The position numbers and the translations under genes are program-made. A DNA stretch of 64,000 nt from positions 208,989 to 272,988 of the forward strand of contig JANQJS010000038.1 of the NCBI GenBank assembly GCA_028281535.1, read 5' to 3'. The stretch's first letter is position 1, and every line of letters starts with the position of its first letter. This stretch comes from Sedimentisphaerales bacterium. Its GTDB lineage: Bacteria > Planctomycetota > Phycisphaerae > Sedimentisphaerales > SM23-30. Of this stretch, positions 36,187-46,184 are shown piece by piece. Under the pieces are notes generated by a model. It had not been told where the DNA came from. It searched no databases and worked only from the letters and a program-made list of their open reading frames with translations.

Positions 36187-37326
36187 TCATTCGATTGGTT
36201 TTTCGTGTATGTAGCCATTGATGAATTGATCCCTATCGATCTGTAGGATCTCAACGTCAAACAGTGATTTTTCGATCACAGAAATGTCTTTGTTGCCATA
36301 AGCAAGCACCGACGGTAAATCATTTCCATTAATTTCATCAGGCGAAATGTATATCTGCAATTGATCAGCGAGCTGATATTTTAAAAATGAATTATGAATA
36401 GCAGCCCCTCCCTCTACCATCAGATCAATAATATCTCTTCTGCCTAATTCATCTAAAATTAAGTTAAGCCCTTCTTGTGATGTTATTTGGTCTACGGAAA
36501 ATATCTGGCAGCCAGCTAAAGTTAATTCATTTATTTTATCCTCCTGCTGTTTCACCCCATCCTTACTGCAGCAAATTAAGACATCTTGCTTTTTAGCTGT
36601 CTTTACAATATTGCAAGTAGTCGGTATGCGTAATGAGCTATCCAGAACGATTCGTATTGGCTGACGTTTAACATCATTTAGACGAACGTTAAGCTGTGGA
36701 TCATCCTCTAAGACGGTATTAATACCAACCAGAATAGCACCACACTTGCGACGATTATGGTGAGTATGATTTCTAGATGCTTCAGAACTAATCCAGCGAC
36801 GATTACTTTGCTTTGGCCAGGCTAGTTTTCCGTTTTTACTTTGTGCCCATTTTAAAATAACTTGAGGTTGTCCTAAAGTTTTCCACTTTAAAAAACCCGT
36901 ATTTAAACGCCTGGCTTGTCGCTCACAGCATCCCACATTTACTGTTATGCCATGATCCTTTAATTGTTTAATCCCCTTTTGATCTACTTGTGGATTGTTA
37001 TCTATACAAGCGATTTCTACATGGCGAATACCTGCGTCGATAATTGCCTGGCTACAAGGAGGTGTTTTGCCAAAATGACAGCATGGCTCTAAGGTAACAA
37101 ACATTGTTGCCCCTTTTGTCTCATATCCCTGCGATAAACAGTTTTCTATTGCATTAATTTCAGCATGATTTTGGCCAAATCGTTCATGATACCCTTTACC
37201 AACGATTTTGTTGTTAGAAACAATGACAGCCCCTACCATTGGGTTAGGATAGGTTGCTCCAGCGCCTTTTTGGGCTAAATCCAAGGCACAATGCATAAAT
37301 TCAATATTTCGATCATTATTTTGCAT
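36187..37326 (-). CDS. ribD: Riboflavin biosynthesis deaminase/reductase
   Basis: 379 residues, typical of the bifunctional enzyme. Residues 1-145 are the pyrimidine deaminase domain with the zinc ligands HAEINAI and PCCHFGKTPPC; residues 150-379 are the reductase domain (GQPQVILKWAQSKNGKLAWP, GAILVGINTVLEDDPQLNVR, MVEGGAAIHNSFL). It carries out the second and third steps of riboflavin synthesis. It stands alone, away from other rib genes, with the 3' end facing the PEP-CTERM gene. No FMN riboswitch was recognised upstream (37327-37464). Confidence 0.94.
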   Translation of the reverse strand: MQNNDRNIEFMHCALDLAQKGAGATYPNPMVGAVIVSNNKIVGKGYHERFGQNHAEINAIENCLSQGYETKGATMFVTLEPCCHFGKTPPCSQAIIDAGIRHVEIACIDNNPQVDQKGIKQLKDHGITVNVGCCERQARRLNTGFLKWKTLGQPQVILKWAQSKNGKLAWPKQSNRRWISSEASRNHTHHNRRKCGAILVGINTVLEDDPQLNVRLNDVKRQPIRIVLDSSLRIPTTCNIVKTAKKQDVLICCSKDGVKQQEDKINELTLAGCQIFSVDQITSQEGLNLILDELGRRDIIDLMVEGGAAIHNSFLKYQLADQLQIYISPDEINGNDLPSVLAYGNKDISVIEKSLFDVEILQIDRDQFINGYIHEKPIE

Positions 37327-37464
37327 ATAAATAATTATAGTGATTTAGCAAATAATTACCATAATTCATTAGAGCTAAATCGCTCTTGCCCCTTATACCG
37401 CAATGTGTTAAGATGCGACCAGATTTAGATAAAAGGCACATATTAATTCGTAGTGAGGATAATT

Positions 37465-37698
37465 ATGACCCATTATTATAATATTTTGGCACAGGCAGCT
37501 AGTGAAATCGATCCCACTGGCCAACAAATTCAAGAAATACACCAAATACTGACTGAATATCCTTGGGCGTTTAAATTGATTTGGGTAGGTGTCGTATTTA
37601 CAGGTGTTGCGGTATTTCTAGTATTTCGTCGGCAACAGAAAATTGCAGCTAATCAGGTGGCACTGGCCAAAATGCTTGAGCAATTGCTCCAAAAATAG
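37465..37698 (+). CDS. Small single-pass membrane protein, unknown function
   Basis: 77 residues from ATG 37465, with GAGGA (37455-37459) 5 bases upstream; the in-frame GTG at 37453 overlaps this ribosome site and is rejected. The N-terminal 35 residues are polar (IDPTGQQIQEIHQILTEYP), followed by one membrane helix (LIWVGVVFTGVAVFLVF) and a basic, helical C-terminal tail (RRQQKIAANQVALAKMLEQL). The codon pattern and ribosome site argue that it is real. The large secreted protein gene starts 73 bases downstream on the same strand; whether they cooperate is not known. Confidence 0.7.
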   Translation: MTHYYNILAQAASEIDPTGQQIQEIHQILTEYPWAFKLIWVGVVFTGVAVFLVFRRQQKIAANQVALAKMLEQLLQK

Positions 37699-37771
37699 TC
37701 ATTTCGTTTCAACTATTTCGCCGATAATGCAATGCAGAATCCCATAAAACACGGAAGGCTATGGAATCTGT

Positions 37772-40486
37772 ATGTTAATAGTACAAAGACATTATTATAT
37801 CTCACAACTCATATACCTACTGATTTTCAGTAGGTTATTTTGTTCGCCTGCCTTATCACAACAAATTTCAACTCATGAAGAGATCACTGGCCAAAGAGTC
37901 ATGCAGGTCTTTGATTTTGAAGAACGCGATATTCACTTAAACACGCTACCCATGCATTGGCGAAAATATACGAATTCACAATCAAATGAATTTGCTCATT
38001 TCTCAGAAGGTCGCTTAGATACCTTGCATCCACGTAGTGGAAACCATAGCTTCCTTTTAAATTCAGATGGAACGAGTGTCGGATTCTTTTATCATCGTCG
38101 TAAAATACAAGCGAAACCTGGAAATGATTTTCAAATTACGGGGTATGTTCGTTTGGAAAATGTTCACAACAGCAGAGCCCAGATAACCTGTGCCCTTACT
38201 AACCGTAGAGGCCAATATATTGAAGGAAGTGAATTTAAGTCTCGGTTGGTATCCGTTGCAGACCAAGGACCTGAAGGGTGGATTCGTCTGGATGTCTATG
38301 TGCCAGGTAATTTTCCTGAAGCACGCTTTATCACCGTTGGCGTATGGTTGTTACAAGAATCGCAATGGAATCTAGACATAATCAGTGGAACCCATATCCT
38401 TAGGCCTGATGTACATGCGCAAGCCTGGTTCGATGATATATCCGTCACGCAATTGCCCAGAGTTATTTTACGCACGGAGAAAATTGGTAATACCTTTGAT
38501 GGCAAAGACCCAATTGAATTACTAGTTGAAGTTGAAGGCGTTGGAAATTTAAATTATCAGGTCAAACTGGAAGTTAAAAATGCTGGCGGCGAATTAATCA
38601 GTGAAGAATCTTGGATATTAACTGGCGTGGAAGGTGCAACAAAGTCTCGCAAAATAGTATTGCCGGAAATCCCAGCGGGTCTTTACCGGTCAAAACTTTC
38701 AATTTATTCAGGCAATAACTTAGTTTCATCCCGACATTTGGTCTTATTAAAACTGGCCCCACTCATTGGGTCATCATCCTCAAGTGGTGCAAACTTTGGT
38801 ATTCTTGGTCTGGACGATAGCTCTGGTGATTGGCAATCATTGACACATCTCACACAATTAAGTAATGCAAAACTTTTAAAAACGCCTGTTTGGCGTAAAG
38901 ACGATAAAGCGGAAGGTACTTTTTCAGATCCTGGATTTGACCAAAAGTTAATTGAATTACAAAAGAAGAATATTGAGTTAGTAGCTACATTTTCTGATGT
39001 CCCCAAATCCATGGCGACACAACTTGAGTATGGACAGAGAACCATTTTTGATGCCTTAAGTCAACAAGTAGAAATATGGGAGCCTCAGGTTGCATTTGTT
39101 TTAGCTCAGTATGCAAGGCAAGTTCCTTTCTGGCAACTAGGCACCAACCAGTTTGACAAGTTTATTACCTGGGATCCTCGCATAAAACCCACCGTTGAAA
39201 CTCTCGAATTACAGTTCAATAAATTTATTACCACACCTCAAATAAACATCCCCTTGAATGGCTATCATAAAATTACGCCGGAAGAAACAGGGTCTGAACA
39301 TATAACGGTATCAATCCCTTCGACCATTCTACCTGAAAGTATCCCTGAATATATTAATGAGTTTAAATCAAAAGGTTTTGCTAGCATATGGTCAACGGTA
39401 GAACCTCTCAATATTGACAAATACCACCGCAACTATCGATTGGTCGATTTTTCTAAACGTATAGCTTATACGAAAATTTCAGAATCTGATTATATCTTCA
39501 TCGACCATCCCTGGTCACAAATAGAAGACAATGCAACAAAACAAATAGAACCAACAGAATTATTTCCGATCTACCGGACGATGAGCGATTTAATTGATTA
39601 CACCAGCTATATTGGAGAATTCGAAATAAAACCTGACATACCTGCATTAATATTTGATCGAGGAGATGAAGGTGTTTTGTTCGTGTCAAATAATAACTAC
39701 AAATCAGACGACCCGGCTGAAAAATCAACCGTTCAACTTTACTTGGGTAATAATCCTCGAGGATATGATATTTTTGGTAACCCTGTTCCGATAAAAGTCA
39801 ATAACGGTATAGGCACTTTTTCTGTTACCCGTTGGCCAGTTTTGATTAATCGTGTTGATTCAAGAGTTGCAGGCATGAGATCATCACTGAAGCTTAATCC
39901 TGTCGTTTTAAATGCAACAATCAAACGACAAGGCATCCAGCTCACGTTTAAAAACACGTTTGGTATCCCGATTTCCGGGCGATTAAAATTTGTCCCTAAT
40001 GAAAGTCAGCAAGCATGGTCCATTGATCCTATAACATCAAATTTTGTACTTGGTCCAGACAAAACATTTGATGAAATAATTATGATCAAATTTCCAAGAA
40101 ATGAAATTGGTGGCTTTAAAAAAATAAAAGTGCAATTTTTAATTGAAGCTGATCGATCATATAATTTCTTCACAGACTTACCGTTTGAAATAGAATTAAA
40201 AGATATTGATGTAAGTTATTTCTCGAGACGTATCAATGAGTCAGATTTGTTGATTCAAAAAGTAATCACAAACAATTCCCCTACAACCGTCAACCTGATA
40301 AGCTTTGTCGATTTACCAGATAATGATCGAATGGAGCGACCAGTGCGTCGGTTGCAACCAGATGCATTTACAACAAAATCCTTTTTAATCCCTGATGCAC
40401 AGAAATGGTTCGGGCAATATATTCGTTTAGGATTATACGATCCTAAAGGTACATCTCGAATTAATTACCAAATCCAAATAAATTAA
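37772..40486 (+). CDS. Large secreted protein with jelly-roll and glycosidase-like regions
   Basis: 904 residues with a signal peptide (YLLIFSRLFCSPALS, to about residue 29). Residues 45-230 look like a carbohydrate-binding jelly roll (VMQVFDFEERD, FQITGYVRLENVHNSRAQIT, AWFDDISVTQLP), as in CBM4/9-type domains. Residues 240-330 form an Ig-like sandwich. Residues 345-600 resemble a clan-A TIM barrel, including VPFWQLGTNQFDKF where active glycosidases have W-x-W-N-E-P; the acid/base glutamate seems to be missing. The C-terminal 250 residues are beta-rich, with FVDLPDNDRMERPV. I infer a carbohydrate-binding or inactive glycosidase-like cell-surface protein. GGAAGG precedes the start. Confidence 0.7.
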   Translation: MLIVQRHYYISQLIYLLIFSRLFCSPALSQQISTHEEITGQRVMQVFDFEERDIHLNTLPMHWRKYTNSQSNEFAHFSEGRLDTLHPRSGNHSFLLNSDGTSVGFFYHRRKIQAKPGNDFQITGYVRLENVHNSRAQITCALTNRRGQYIEGSEFKSRLVSVADQGPEGWIRLDVYVPGNFPEARFITVGVWLLQESQWNLDIISGTHILRPDVHAQAWFDDISVTQLPRVILRTEKIGNTFDGKDPIELLVEVEGVGNLNYQVKLEVKNAGGELISEESWILTGVEGATKSRKIVLPEIPAGLYRSKLSIYSGNNLVSSRHLVLLKLAPLIGSSSSSGANFGILGLDDSSGDWQSLTHLTQLSNAKLLKTPVWRKDDKAEGTFSDPGFDQKLIELQKKNIELVATFSDVPKSMATQLEYGQRTIFDALSQQVEIWEPQVAFVLAQYARQVPFWQLGTNQFDKFITWDPRIKPTVETLELQFNKFITTPQINIPLNGYHKITPEETGSEHITVSIPSTILPESIPEYINEFKSKGFASIWSTVEPLNIDKYHRNYRLVDFSKRIAYTKISESDYIFIDHPWSQIEDNATKQIEPTELFPIYRTMSDLIDYTSYIGEFEIKPDIPALIFDRGDEGVLFVSNNNYKSDDPAEKSTVQLYLGNNPRGYDIFGNPVPIKVNNGIGTFSVTRWPVLINRVDSRVAGMRSSLKLNPVVLNATIKRQGIQLTFKNTFGIPISGRLKFVPNESQQAWSIDPITSNFVLGPDKTFDEIIMIKFPRNEIGGFKKIKVQFLIEADRSYNFFTDLPFEIELKDIDVSYFSRRINESDLLIQKVITNNSPTTVNLISFVDLPDNDRMERPVRRLQPDAFTTKSFLIPDAQKWFGQYIRLGLYDPKGTSRINYQIQIN

Positions 40487-40488
40487 AT

Positions 40489-40584
40489 ATGCACAAATAT
40501 AATTTGATATGTATTTTCATTATTCTGCTGGGATGTCAGAACTCAGGCGTAAAGCAAAACTCAACAATAATTATAAGGAAATGA
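40489..40584 (+). CDS. Possible 31-residue lipoprotein
   Basis: The ATG lies 2 bases after the stop of the 904-residue gene, so re-initiation is possible although no ribosome site is seen. The peptide is MHKYNLICIFIILLGCQNSG followed by a short polar tail: a short basic end, a hydrophobic core and the lipobox ILLGC at residue 16, comparable with entericidin-type small lipoproteins. The lipobox match is the only strong evidence; it may be a remnant of a longer lipoprotein gene. Confidence 0.4.
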   Translation: MHKYNLICIFIILLGCQNSGVKQNSTIIIRK

Positions 40585-40620
40585 TATTTTAGGGGAAGTA
40601 TTTGCTCAAAAATCGCTAAT

Positions 40621-41358
40621 TTAAAATTCTCTATTCATACGAGCAATATTTGAAACGCTTATATCTTTCGGACACGCTGCTTCACATTCCAACTCATTAG
40701 AACAATTTCCAAAGCCTTCGCTATCCATCCGAGCAACCATGTTTTTCACCCTGGTTTTTCGTTCAACTTGACCTTGAGGTAATAAGGCAAATTGACTGAC
40801 TTTGGCCCCTACAAATAACATAGCTGAGGCATTTGGACATGCTGCGACACAGGCGCCACAGCCAATACAGGCCGCGGCATCCATAGCTAAATCAGCATCT
40901 TTTTTCGGGATTGGGATCGCATTCGCTTCTGGCGCAGAACCTGTCTTAACAGAAATATACCCACCTTTTGATATTATTCTGTCAAAAGCACTTCTGTCGA
41001 CGACGAGATCCTTCACGACAGGAAATGCACCTGCTCGCCATGGTTCAATTGTGATCGTGTCTCCTGATTTAAAATGACGCATATGGAGTTGACATACCGT
41101 CGTGCTCTTTAGCGGGCCATGCGGTATGCCATTAATAACTGCCCCACACATGCCACATATGCCCTCTCGGCAATCGTGATCAAACGCAATGGGTTCTTTA
41201 TTTTCTTTAATTAAACCTTCATTAACAACATCCAGCATTTCTAAAAAGGACATGTCTACATCAATTGCTTTCGCATCATATACTTCAAATCGACCAGGAG
41301 CATCGGCTCTTGGTTGTCGCCAGACTTTTAATGTTAAATGAATGGTTTGGTGTGCCAT
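40621..41358 (-). CDS. sdhB: Succinate dehydrogenase / fumarate reductase iron-sulfur subunit
   Basis: 245 residues. The N-terminal plant-type [2Fe-2S] domain has [10 protein letters not shown] and a distant Cys in STTVCQLH; the C-terminal part has [15 protein letters not shown] and [16 protein letters not shown] for the [4Fe-4S] and [3Fe-4S] clusters. It passes electrons between the flavoprotein and the membrane quinone site. It starts directly after the sdhA stop codon. The direction (succinate oxidation or fumarate reduction) cannot be decided from sequence. Confidence 0.95.
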   Translation of the reverse strand: MAHQTIHLTLKVWRQPRADAPGRFEVYDAKAIDVDMSFLEMLDVVNEGLIKENKEPIAFDHDCREGICGMCGAVINGIPHGPLKSTTVCQLHMRHFKSGDTITIEPWRAGAFPVVKDLVVDRSAFDRIISKGGYISVKTGSAPEANAIPIPKKDADLAMDAAACIGCGACVAACPNASAMLFVGAKVSQFALLPQGQVERKTRVKNMVARMDSEGFGNCSNELECEAACPKDISVSNIARMNREF

Positions 41359-43275
41359 CTATTTATAATTCCTCGTGGCCAGTTTTACTTCTTCAAATTC
41401 AAGTGGTTCTTTATTGAGTATCGGAGCTTTATCATCTCCAGCATATTCCCAAGCAGCAACATAGCAATAGTCATCATCGTTACGTAAGGCTTCACCGTTT
41501 TCTGTTTGATGCTCTTCTCGGAAATGGCCACCACACGATTCGTTTCGATCCAGTGCGTCAGTGACCATAACTTCAGCAAATTCAAGGAAGTCTGCTACGC
41601 GACCTGCCTTCTCCAAGCTTTGATTGACATTATCTTCATCGCCCAGAACATTGACATTTTCCCAAAACTCTTTACGTATTTGAGGGATTTTTTCCAATGC
41701 TTCCTTTAGGCCCGCTTCGTTGCGACCCATGCCACATTTATCCCATACCAACAAGCCTAATTCACGATGAAAATCATCCACGGTGCGTTCACCCTTGATG
41801 TTCATTAATTTATTAATTTTAGTGTTCACCTGCTCTTTTGCCTGCTTGAAAGCATCATTGTTTTCAGAAACAGCTCCAGGTGTTTCGCCTGCCAGATATT
41901 CTGAAATGGTCGATGGTATAACAAAATAACCATCGGCTAATCCTTGCATTAATGCACTGGCTCCAAGTCGATTGGCCCCGTGATCAGAAAAATTGGCTTC
42001 ACCCAGTACATATAGGCCGGGAATGGTGCTCATTAAATCATAATCGACCCACAACCCACCCATGGTATAGTGAATGGCGGGATAAATCATCATAGGCGTT
42101 TCGTAAGGATTGTCGCCGACGATGCGTTCATACATTTGGAATAAATTCCCATAGCGAGCTTCGATGGCACTTTTACCTAAGCGTTCAATCGATTCAGCAA
42201 AATCTAAGAAAACGGCTAAACCAGTATTGCCAACGCCAAATCCACTATCGCAGCGTTCTTTTGCCGCCCTTGATGCAATATCTCTGGGAACTAAATTACC
42301 AAAAGCAGGATATCGTCTTTCGAGATAATAATCTCGTTCTTCTTCAGGTATATCCGTTGGCCTGCGTGACTCGCTTTCTTTTTGCGGCACCCAAATTCGA
42401 CCATCATTACGTAAGCTTTCGCTCATTAATGTTAATTTCGATTGATAATCACCATGCACAGGAATGCAGGTTGGATGAATTTGCGTGAAGCAGGGATTGG
42501 CAAAGTAGGCACCTTTTTTATGGGCACGCCAGGCCGCTGTTGCGTTACAGGCTTTAGCATTGGTGGATAGATAAAATACATTGCCATAACCACCCGTTGC
42601 AAGAATCACTGCATCCGCTACATGGGTTTCAATATCCCCTGTAATTAAATTACGAGTTATTATTCCTTTGGCTTTGCCATCGACAACAACCAGATCGAGC
42701 ATTTCTGTTCGGGCATGCATTTCAACATTGCCCCGCCCTACTTCTTTCATGAGAGCACTGTAAGCTCCTAAAAGAAGCTGCTGGCCGGTCTGACCGCGAG
42801 CATAAAAAGTACGAGAAACCTGGGCACCTCCGAAGGAGCGATTGTCTAAATTTCCACCATACTCTCTGGCAAAAGGGACACCTTGAGCCACGCATTGATC
42901 TATAATCGAATTGCTGATTTCAGCCAATCGATGAACGTTAGCTTCACGTGCTCGGAAATCCCCACCTTTTACAGTATCGTAAAACAAACGGTGCACACTG
43001 TCGCCATCATTAGGATAATTCTTCGCGGCGTTGATTCCACCTTGCGCGGCAATACTATGAGCTCGCCTTGGGCTATCTTGAATACAAAAAGACTTTACCT
43101 TATACCCAAGCTCCGACAATGATGCCGCGGCAGCCCCACCTGCTAAGCCTGTCCCGACAACTATCACCGTATATTTACGTTTATTGGCAGGATTAACCAG
43201 CTTTCCTTCAAAGCGACGTTTGGTCCACTTATCTTTCATAGGACCGGATGGGATTTTTGCATCTAGTTTTGTCAT
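41359..43275 (-). CDS. sdhA: Succinate dehydrogenase / fumarate reductase flavoprotein subunit
   Basis: 638 residues, the length of the Bacteroides-epsilon b558-type enzymes. FAD binding by [15 protein letters not shown] (39-53); covalent FAD histidine His73 in [19 protein letters not shown]; active-site segments [24 protein letters not shown] and [20 protein letters not shown]. It interconverts succinate and fumarate. It is the middle gene of sdhC-sdhA-sdhB, with 3 bases to sdhC's stop and none to sdhB. Confidence 0.96.
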   Translation of the reverse strand: MTKLDAKIPSGPMKDKWTKRRFEGKLVNPANKRKYTVIVVGTGLAGGAAAASLSELGYKVKSFCIQDSPRRAHSIAAQGGINAAKNYPNDGDSVHRLFYDTVKGGDFRAREANVHRLAEISNSIIDQCVAQGVPFAREYGGNLDNRSFGGAQVSRTFYARGQTGQQLLLGAYSALMKEVGRGNVEMHARTEMLDLVVVDGKAKGIITRNLITGDIETHVADAVILATGGYGNVFYLSTNAKACNATAAWRAHKKGAYFANPCFTQIHPTCIPVHGDYQSKLTLMSESLRNDGRIWVPQKESESRRPTDIPEEERDYYLERRYPAFGNLVPRDIASRAAKERCDSGFGVGNTGLAVFLDFAESIERLGKSAIEARYGNLFQMYERIVGDNPYETPMMIYPAIHYTMGGLWVDYDLMSTIPGLYVLGEANFSDHGANRLGASALMQGLADGYFVIPSTISEYLAGETPGAVSENNDAFKQAKEQVNTKINKLMNIKGERTVDDFHRELGLLVWDKCGMGRNEAGLKEALEKIPQIRKEFWENVNVLGDEDNVNQSLEKAGRVADFLEFAEVMVTDALDRNESCGGHFREEHQTENGEALRNDDDYCYVAAWEYAGDDKAPILNKEPLEFEEVKLATRNYK

Positions 43276-43278
43276 ATT

Positions 43279-43965
43279 TTATGTCGTTGCTGGGCCTATA
43301 ATGTTTAGTAATATAAGAACAGGTATTGAACTATAAAGAACAGCAATACCAACTCCAATACACAGACTCATGGTAACAATTTTATTCATGCAACAGGGAT
43401 TAGCAAATCCGAACGTGCGAAATAAACTCTGAATAGCATGACTTAAATGCATGCCTAGGACAACCATAACAAATATATACGCACCGGCATGCAATGGATT
43501 ACTAAAAGCATTATACACAAGTCCATAAAGACCATAGTCAATACCTTCAATGGTTTTGTCATACTTAAATAAATTAAAGGTAAAATCAAAGATATGCACG
43601 ATAACGTATAAAAATATAATGATCCCCGTATAAGGCATGGTTCGGCTGCCGAGGGTTCTATCACCTGCATTTTTATCAACAGCATATCGTTCAGTTCCTC
43701 GAGCCCTTTTGTTTTCTATAACGAGACTCATGGTAACATAAACATGCCCTAGAAATATTGCGGCAAGCCCAAATTCCACGATAAGAAAACCTGGTCGTAA
43801 ACTAGCTAACTTCGCCGCGTAACCGTTAAAGGCATCCGGGCCTGCAAAAATCAGAAAATTCCCCGCTAAATGGCCGACGACAAATCCGACTAATAACAAG
43901 CCTGTGACAGCCACAAATTTTTTACGTCCAATGGAAGATTTCGGTAACAATGAGGGTCCAGTCAA
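43279..43965 (-). CDS. sdhC: Succinate dehydrogenase cytochrome b558 subunit
   Basis: 228 residues with five membrane segments, typical of the fused, single-subunit cytochrome b558 that carries two hemes and binds menaquinone-type quinones. Conserved histidines occur in FVVGHLAGN, IFLGHVYVT, YVIVHIFDF, ANPLHAGAY and LGMHLSHAIQ. Only a TTG codon at 43965 is available as the start: an in-frame TAG lies two codons upstream and no ATG occurs until far inside. First gene of the sdhCAB operon. Confidence 0.92.
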   Translation of the reverse strand: MTGPSLLPKSSIGRKKFVAVTGLLLVGFVVGHLAGNFLIFAGPDAFNGYAAKLASLRPGFLIVEFGLAAIFLGHVYVTMSLVIENKRARGTERYAVDKNAGDRTLGSRTMPYTGIIIFLYVIVHIFDFTFNLFKYDKTIEGIDYGLYGLVYNAFSNPLHAGAYIFVMVVLGMHLSHAIQSLFRTFGFANPCCMNKIVTMSLCIGVGIAVLYSSIPVLILLNIIGPATT

Positions 43966-44002
43966 AATCTAAATAGCAGTTCAAAATATCAATAAGTACA
44001 AT

Positions 44003-44032
44003 ATCATATTAACTATATCAACGACTCAACAA
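44003..44032 (-). promoter_or_regulatory. Candidate promoter of the sdhCAB operon
   Basis: On the minus strand TTGTTG (44027-44032) and TATGAT (44003-44008) are separated by 18 bases. A transcript from near 43996 would have a leader of about 31 bases. Tentative; the region is AT-rich and other pairings are possible. Confidence 0.3.
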
Positions 44033-44037
44033 AATAC

Positions 44038-44059
44038 AAGACCATTCTGGTCTTTTTTT
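44038..44059 (+). terminator. Short rho-independent terminator upstream of the nfo promoter
   Basis: AAGACC (44038-44043), a 5-base loop and GGTCTT (44049-44054) form a 6-base-pair stem followed by a T run to 44059. No plus-strand gene ends nearby, so it probably protects nfo from plus-strand read-through antisense to the sdh operon. Confidence 0.55.
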
Positions 44060-44081
44060 CAAATTCCTTATAGGAAAAACA

Positions 44082-44110
44082 TTAGCACATAAATTCTATT
44101 AATGTATACT
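44082..44110 (+). promoter_or_regulatory. Promoter of nfo
   Basis: TTAGCA (44082-44087) and TATACT (44105-44110) are separated by 17 bases, with TG immediately before the -10. The predicted start near 44117 leaves a leader of about 38 bases before the ATG. Confidence 0.5.
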
Positions 44111-44154
44111 ACCAAATTGTTGTTTTTGTTCACCCTAATCATGATTGGATTCTT

Positions 44155-45021
44155 ATGGCGAAGAATATCGAATTGGAACTTGGAGCTCATATGTCCGCAG
44201 CCGGCGGTGTAGAAAACGCACTACTCATTGCCCAAAAGGCAAACTGTCAATGCGTACAACTTTTCAGCGCCAATCAGCGACAATGGAAAGCTAAACAGCT
44301 CACACAGGATCAAATCGATCTATTTAAATCGACCTACAAAGAGACGGGGCTCAAAACACTTGTGGTCCATGCCAGTTACCTAATCAATTTAGCCGCGATC
44401 AACGACGAAACGCTAGATAAAAGTATCCAGGCTCTCAAGGATGAGTTAACCCGTTGCGATCAATTGGGAATCCATTACCTTGTCATGCATCCAGGTGCTC
44501 ATATGAAAGCGGGTGTAGAGTCTGGGCTTGAAAAAATTGTCAAATCTTTGGATGAAGTATTCAAAACGAATTGGCAGGTCCAGTTGCTATTAGAAACGAC
44601 CGCGGGTCAAGGTTCCAGCCTGGGATGTGAATTTGAACACTTGGCATATATCCGCGAAAACGTAAAACGCCCAGAAGCTTTAGGTGTTTGTCTGGATACA
44701 TGCCATATTTATGCTGCAGGATATGATATTAAATCACCTGAAAATTATAAAACAGTCATGAAGGATTTTAATAAAATCGTTGGCCTCGACAACCTCAAGG
44801 TGCTTCATGTAAATGATTCAAAAAAGCCACTTGGCAGCAAAGTCGATCGACACGATCACCTTGGCAAAGGCGAATTAGGAAAACAAGCTTTTATTAATCT
44901 CATGACCGATAAAAGAATCACGAAACTTCCTCTCATCCTTGAAACTCCCAAAGGAACATCACCTGGTGGCAAAGATTATGATTTGATCAATCTGGCGGCT
45001 TTACGACGATATGCTAAATAG
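44155..45021 (+). CDS. nfo: Endonuclease IV
   Basis: 288 residues, typical of the family. It cleaves DNA at abasic sites in base-excision repair, using three zinc ions in a TIM barrel. Metal-ligand segments are visible in order: GAHMSAAGGVENAL (11-24), VHASYLINLA, MHPGAHM, LLLETTAGQGSSLG, VCLDTCHIYAAGYD, HVNDSKKPLGSKVDRHDHLG and LILETPKG. It has its own promoter and converges on the alcohol dehydrogenase gene with an 11-base gap. Confidence 0.95.
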   Translation: MAKNIELELGAHMSAAGGVENALLIAQKANCQCVQLFSANQRQWKAKQLTQDQIDLFKSTYKETGLKTLVVHASYLINLAAINDETLDKSIQALKDELTRCDQLGIHYLVMHPGAHMKAGVESGLEKIVKSLDEVFKTNWQVQLLLETTAGQGSSLGCEFEHLAYIRENVKRPEALGVCLDTCHIYAAGYDIKSPENYKTVMKDFNKIVGLDNLKVLHVNDSKKPLGSKVDRHDHLGKGELGKQAFINLMTDKRITKLPLILETPKGTSPGGKDYDLINLAALRRYAK

Positions 45022-45032
45022 CATATTTATTA

Positions 45033-46184
45033 CTATAACGATTTTGAAAGAATATCGACAAGGGCTATATCACTTAATTCGTAAGGATTCCCTTTCATAC
45101 TGCTTGCATTTTTTGCTTTCGGTACAATATCTAAATAATCATTTTCTGTAACGCCAAATTGAGACAATCCTGGTATGCTAAATGATTCAACATATTCTTC
45201 GAGAATCTCGATGGCATCTGATGCTTTTACAACAGGAGAAGCCGAGAGCAACTGAGCAATTGTTTCAAAACGACCGAGCATTCGTTTGTCATCTTTCTCT
45301 TTTGCTATTGAGTAGTTAATTTCATAAACAGATGGCAGTAGTCTGGCGCATAAGGCTCCATGAGGCGCATTAAACATTCCACCCATCGGGCCAGCAAAGC
45401 CATGCACGGCTCCTAAACCTGCATTGGCCAGAGCCATGCCACTAAAGAGGCTTGCAATCGACATATCTTCTCTTGCTTTAAGATTTGAGCCATCCTCTAC
45501 TGTTTTTCTTAGACTACGCGATGCTCGCATTAAGCCCTCTAGGCACAAACCGTCCGTTAATGGGTTTGCTTTACAGGAAAGATATGCTTCAATCAACTGC
45601 GTTAATGCGTCCATTCCCGTTGTCGCGGTAATTTCTGGAGGCAAACTAAGGGTTAATTCAGGATCGACCAAGGCAATGGTAGGCAGCATCGATGGATGAC
45701 GCATGCTCACTTTGACTTTTTTATCGGGAACACTCAATACAGAATTTTTGGTAACTTCAGCACCCGTTCCTGAGGTGGTTGGAATCGCAATATAAGGAGC
45801 GGCTTGATGTTCCAGTGGCTTTCCCTGCCCCACCACCTCAAGATAATCCAGTATGTCTCCATGATTGGTAATCAACGCAGAGATCGCTTTTGCTGAATCA
45901 ATAACACTACCGCCCCCAATACCAATGACAACATGGCAATCTGATTTACGGGCAACATCTGCAGCATCAGCGACATGATCTATAGTTGGTTCCCCTGAAA
46001 TACTGTGTGAAGTGAAATCAATATTAGATTCTTTGAGCTGCTGAAAAACGATATTCGCTCGAGCAATATTATTGCCTGTTACGACAAAAGCTTTATTTCC
46101 AAACCCCGAAGACATGGTACCTATTTGAGAAATCCGCCCAGATCCGTAAATAACTTTTGTTGCTGTGGCAAATTCGAAATTCAA
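45033..46184 (-). CDS. Iron-containing (group III) alcohol dehydrogenase
   Basis: 383 residues, normal for the family. The cofactor-binding GIGGGSVIDSAKAIS, PTTSGTGAEVTKNSV, the metal-binding GMDALTQLIEAYLS and HGFAGPMGGMFNAPHG segments are all present, including the histidines and aspartate for Fe2+. The substrate is not readable; members reduce or oxidise small alcohols, lactaldehyde, maleylacetate and similar compounds. It begins at the base next to the stop of the ABM-family gene, so the two are cotranscribed and probably in one pathway, downstream of the leucine genes. Confidence 0.92.
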   Translation of the reverse strand: MNFEFATATKVIYGSGRISQIGTMSSGFGNKAFVVTGNNIARANIVFQQLKESNIDFTSHSISGEPTIDHVADAADVARKSDCHVVIGIGGGSVIDSAKAISALITNHGDILDYLEVVGQGKPLEHQAAPYIAIPTTSGTGAEVTKNSVLSVPDKKVKVSMRHPSMLPTIALVDPELTLSLPPEITATTGMDALTQLIEAYLSCKANPLTDGLCLEGLMRASRSLRKTVEDGSNLKAREDMSIASLFSGMALANAGLGAVHGFAGPMGGMFNAPHGALCARLLPSVYEINYSIAKEKDDKRMLGRFETIAQLLSASPVVKASDAIEILEEYVESFSIPGLSQFGVTENDYLDIVPKAKNASSMKGNPYELSDIALVDILSKSL

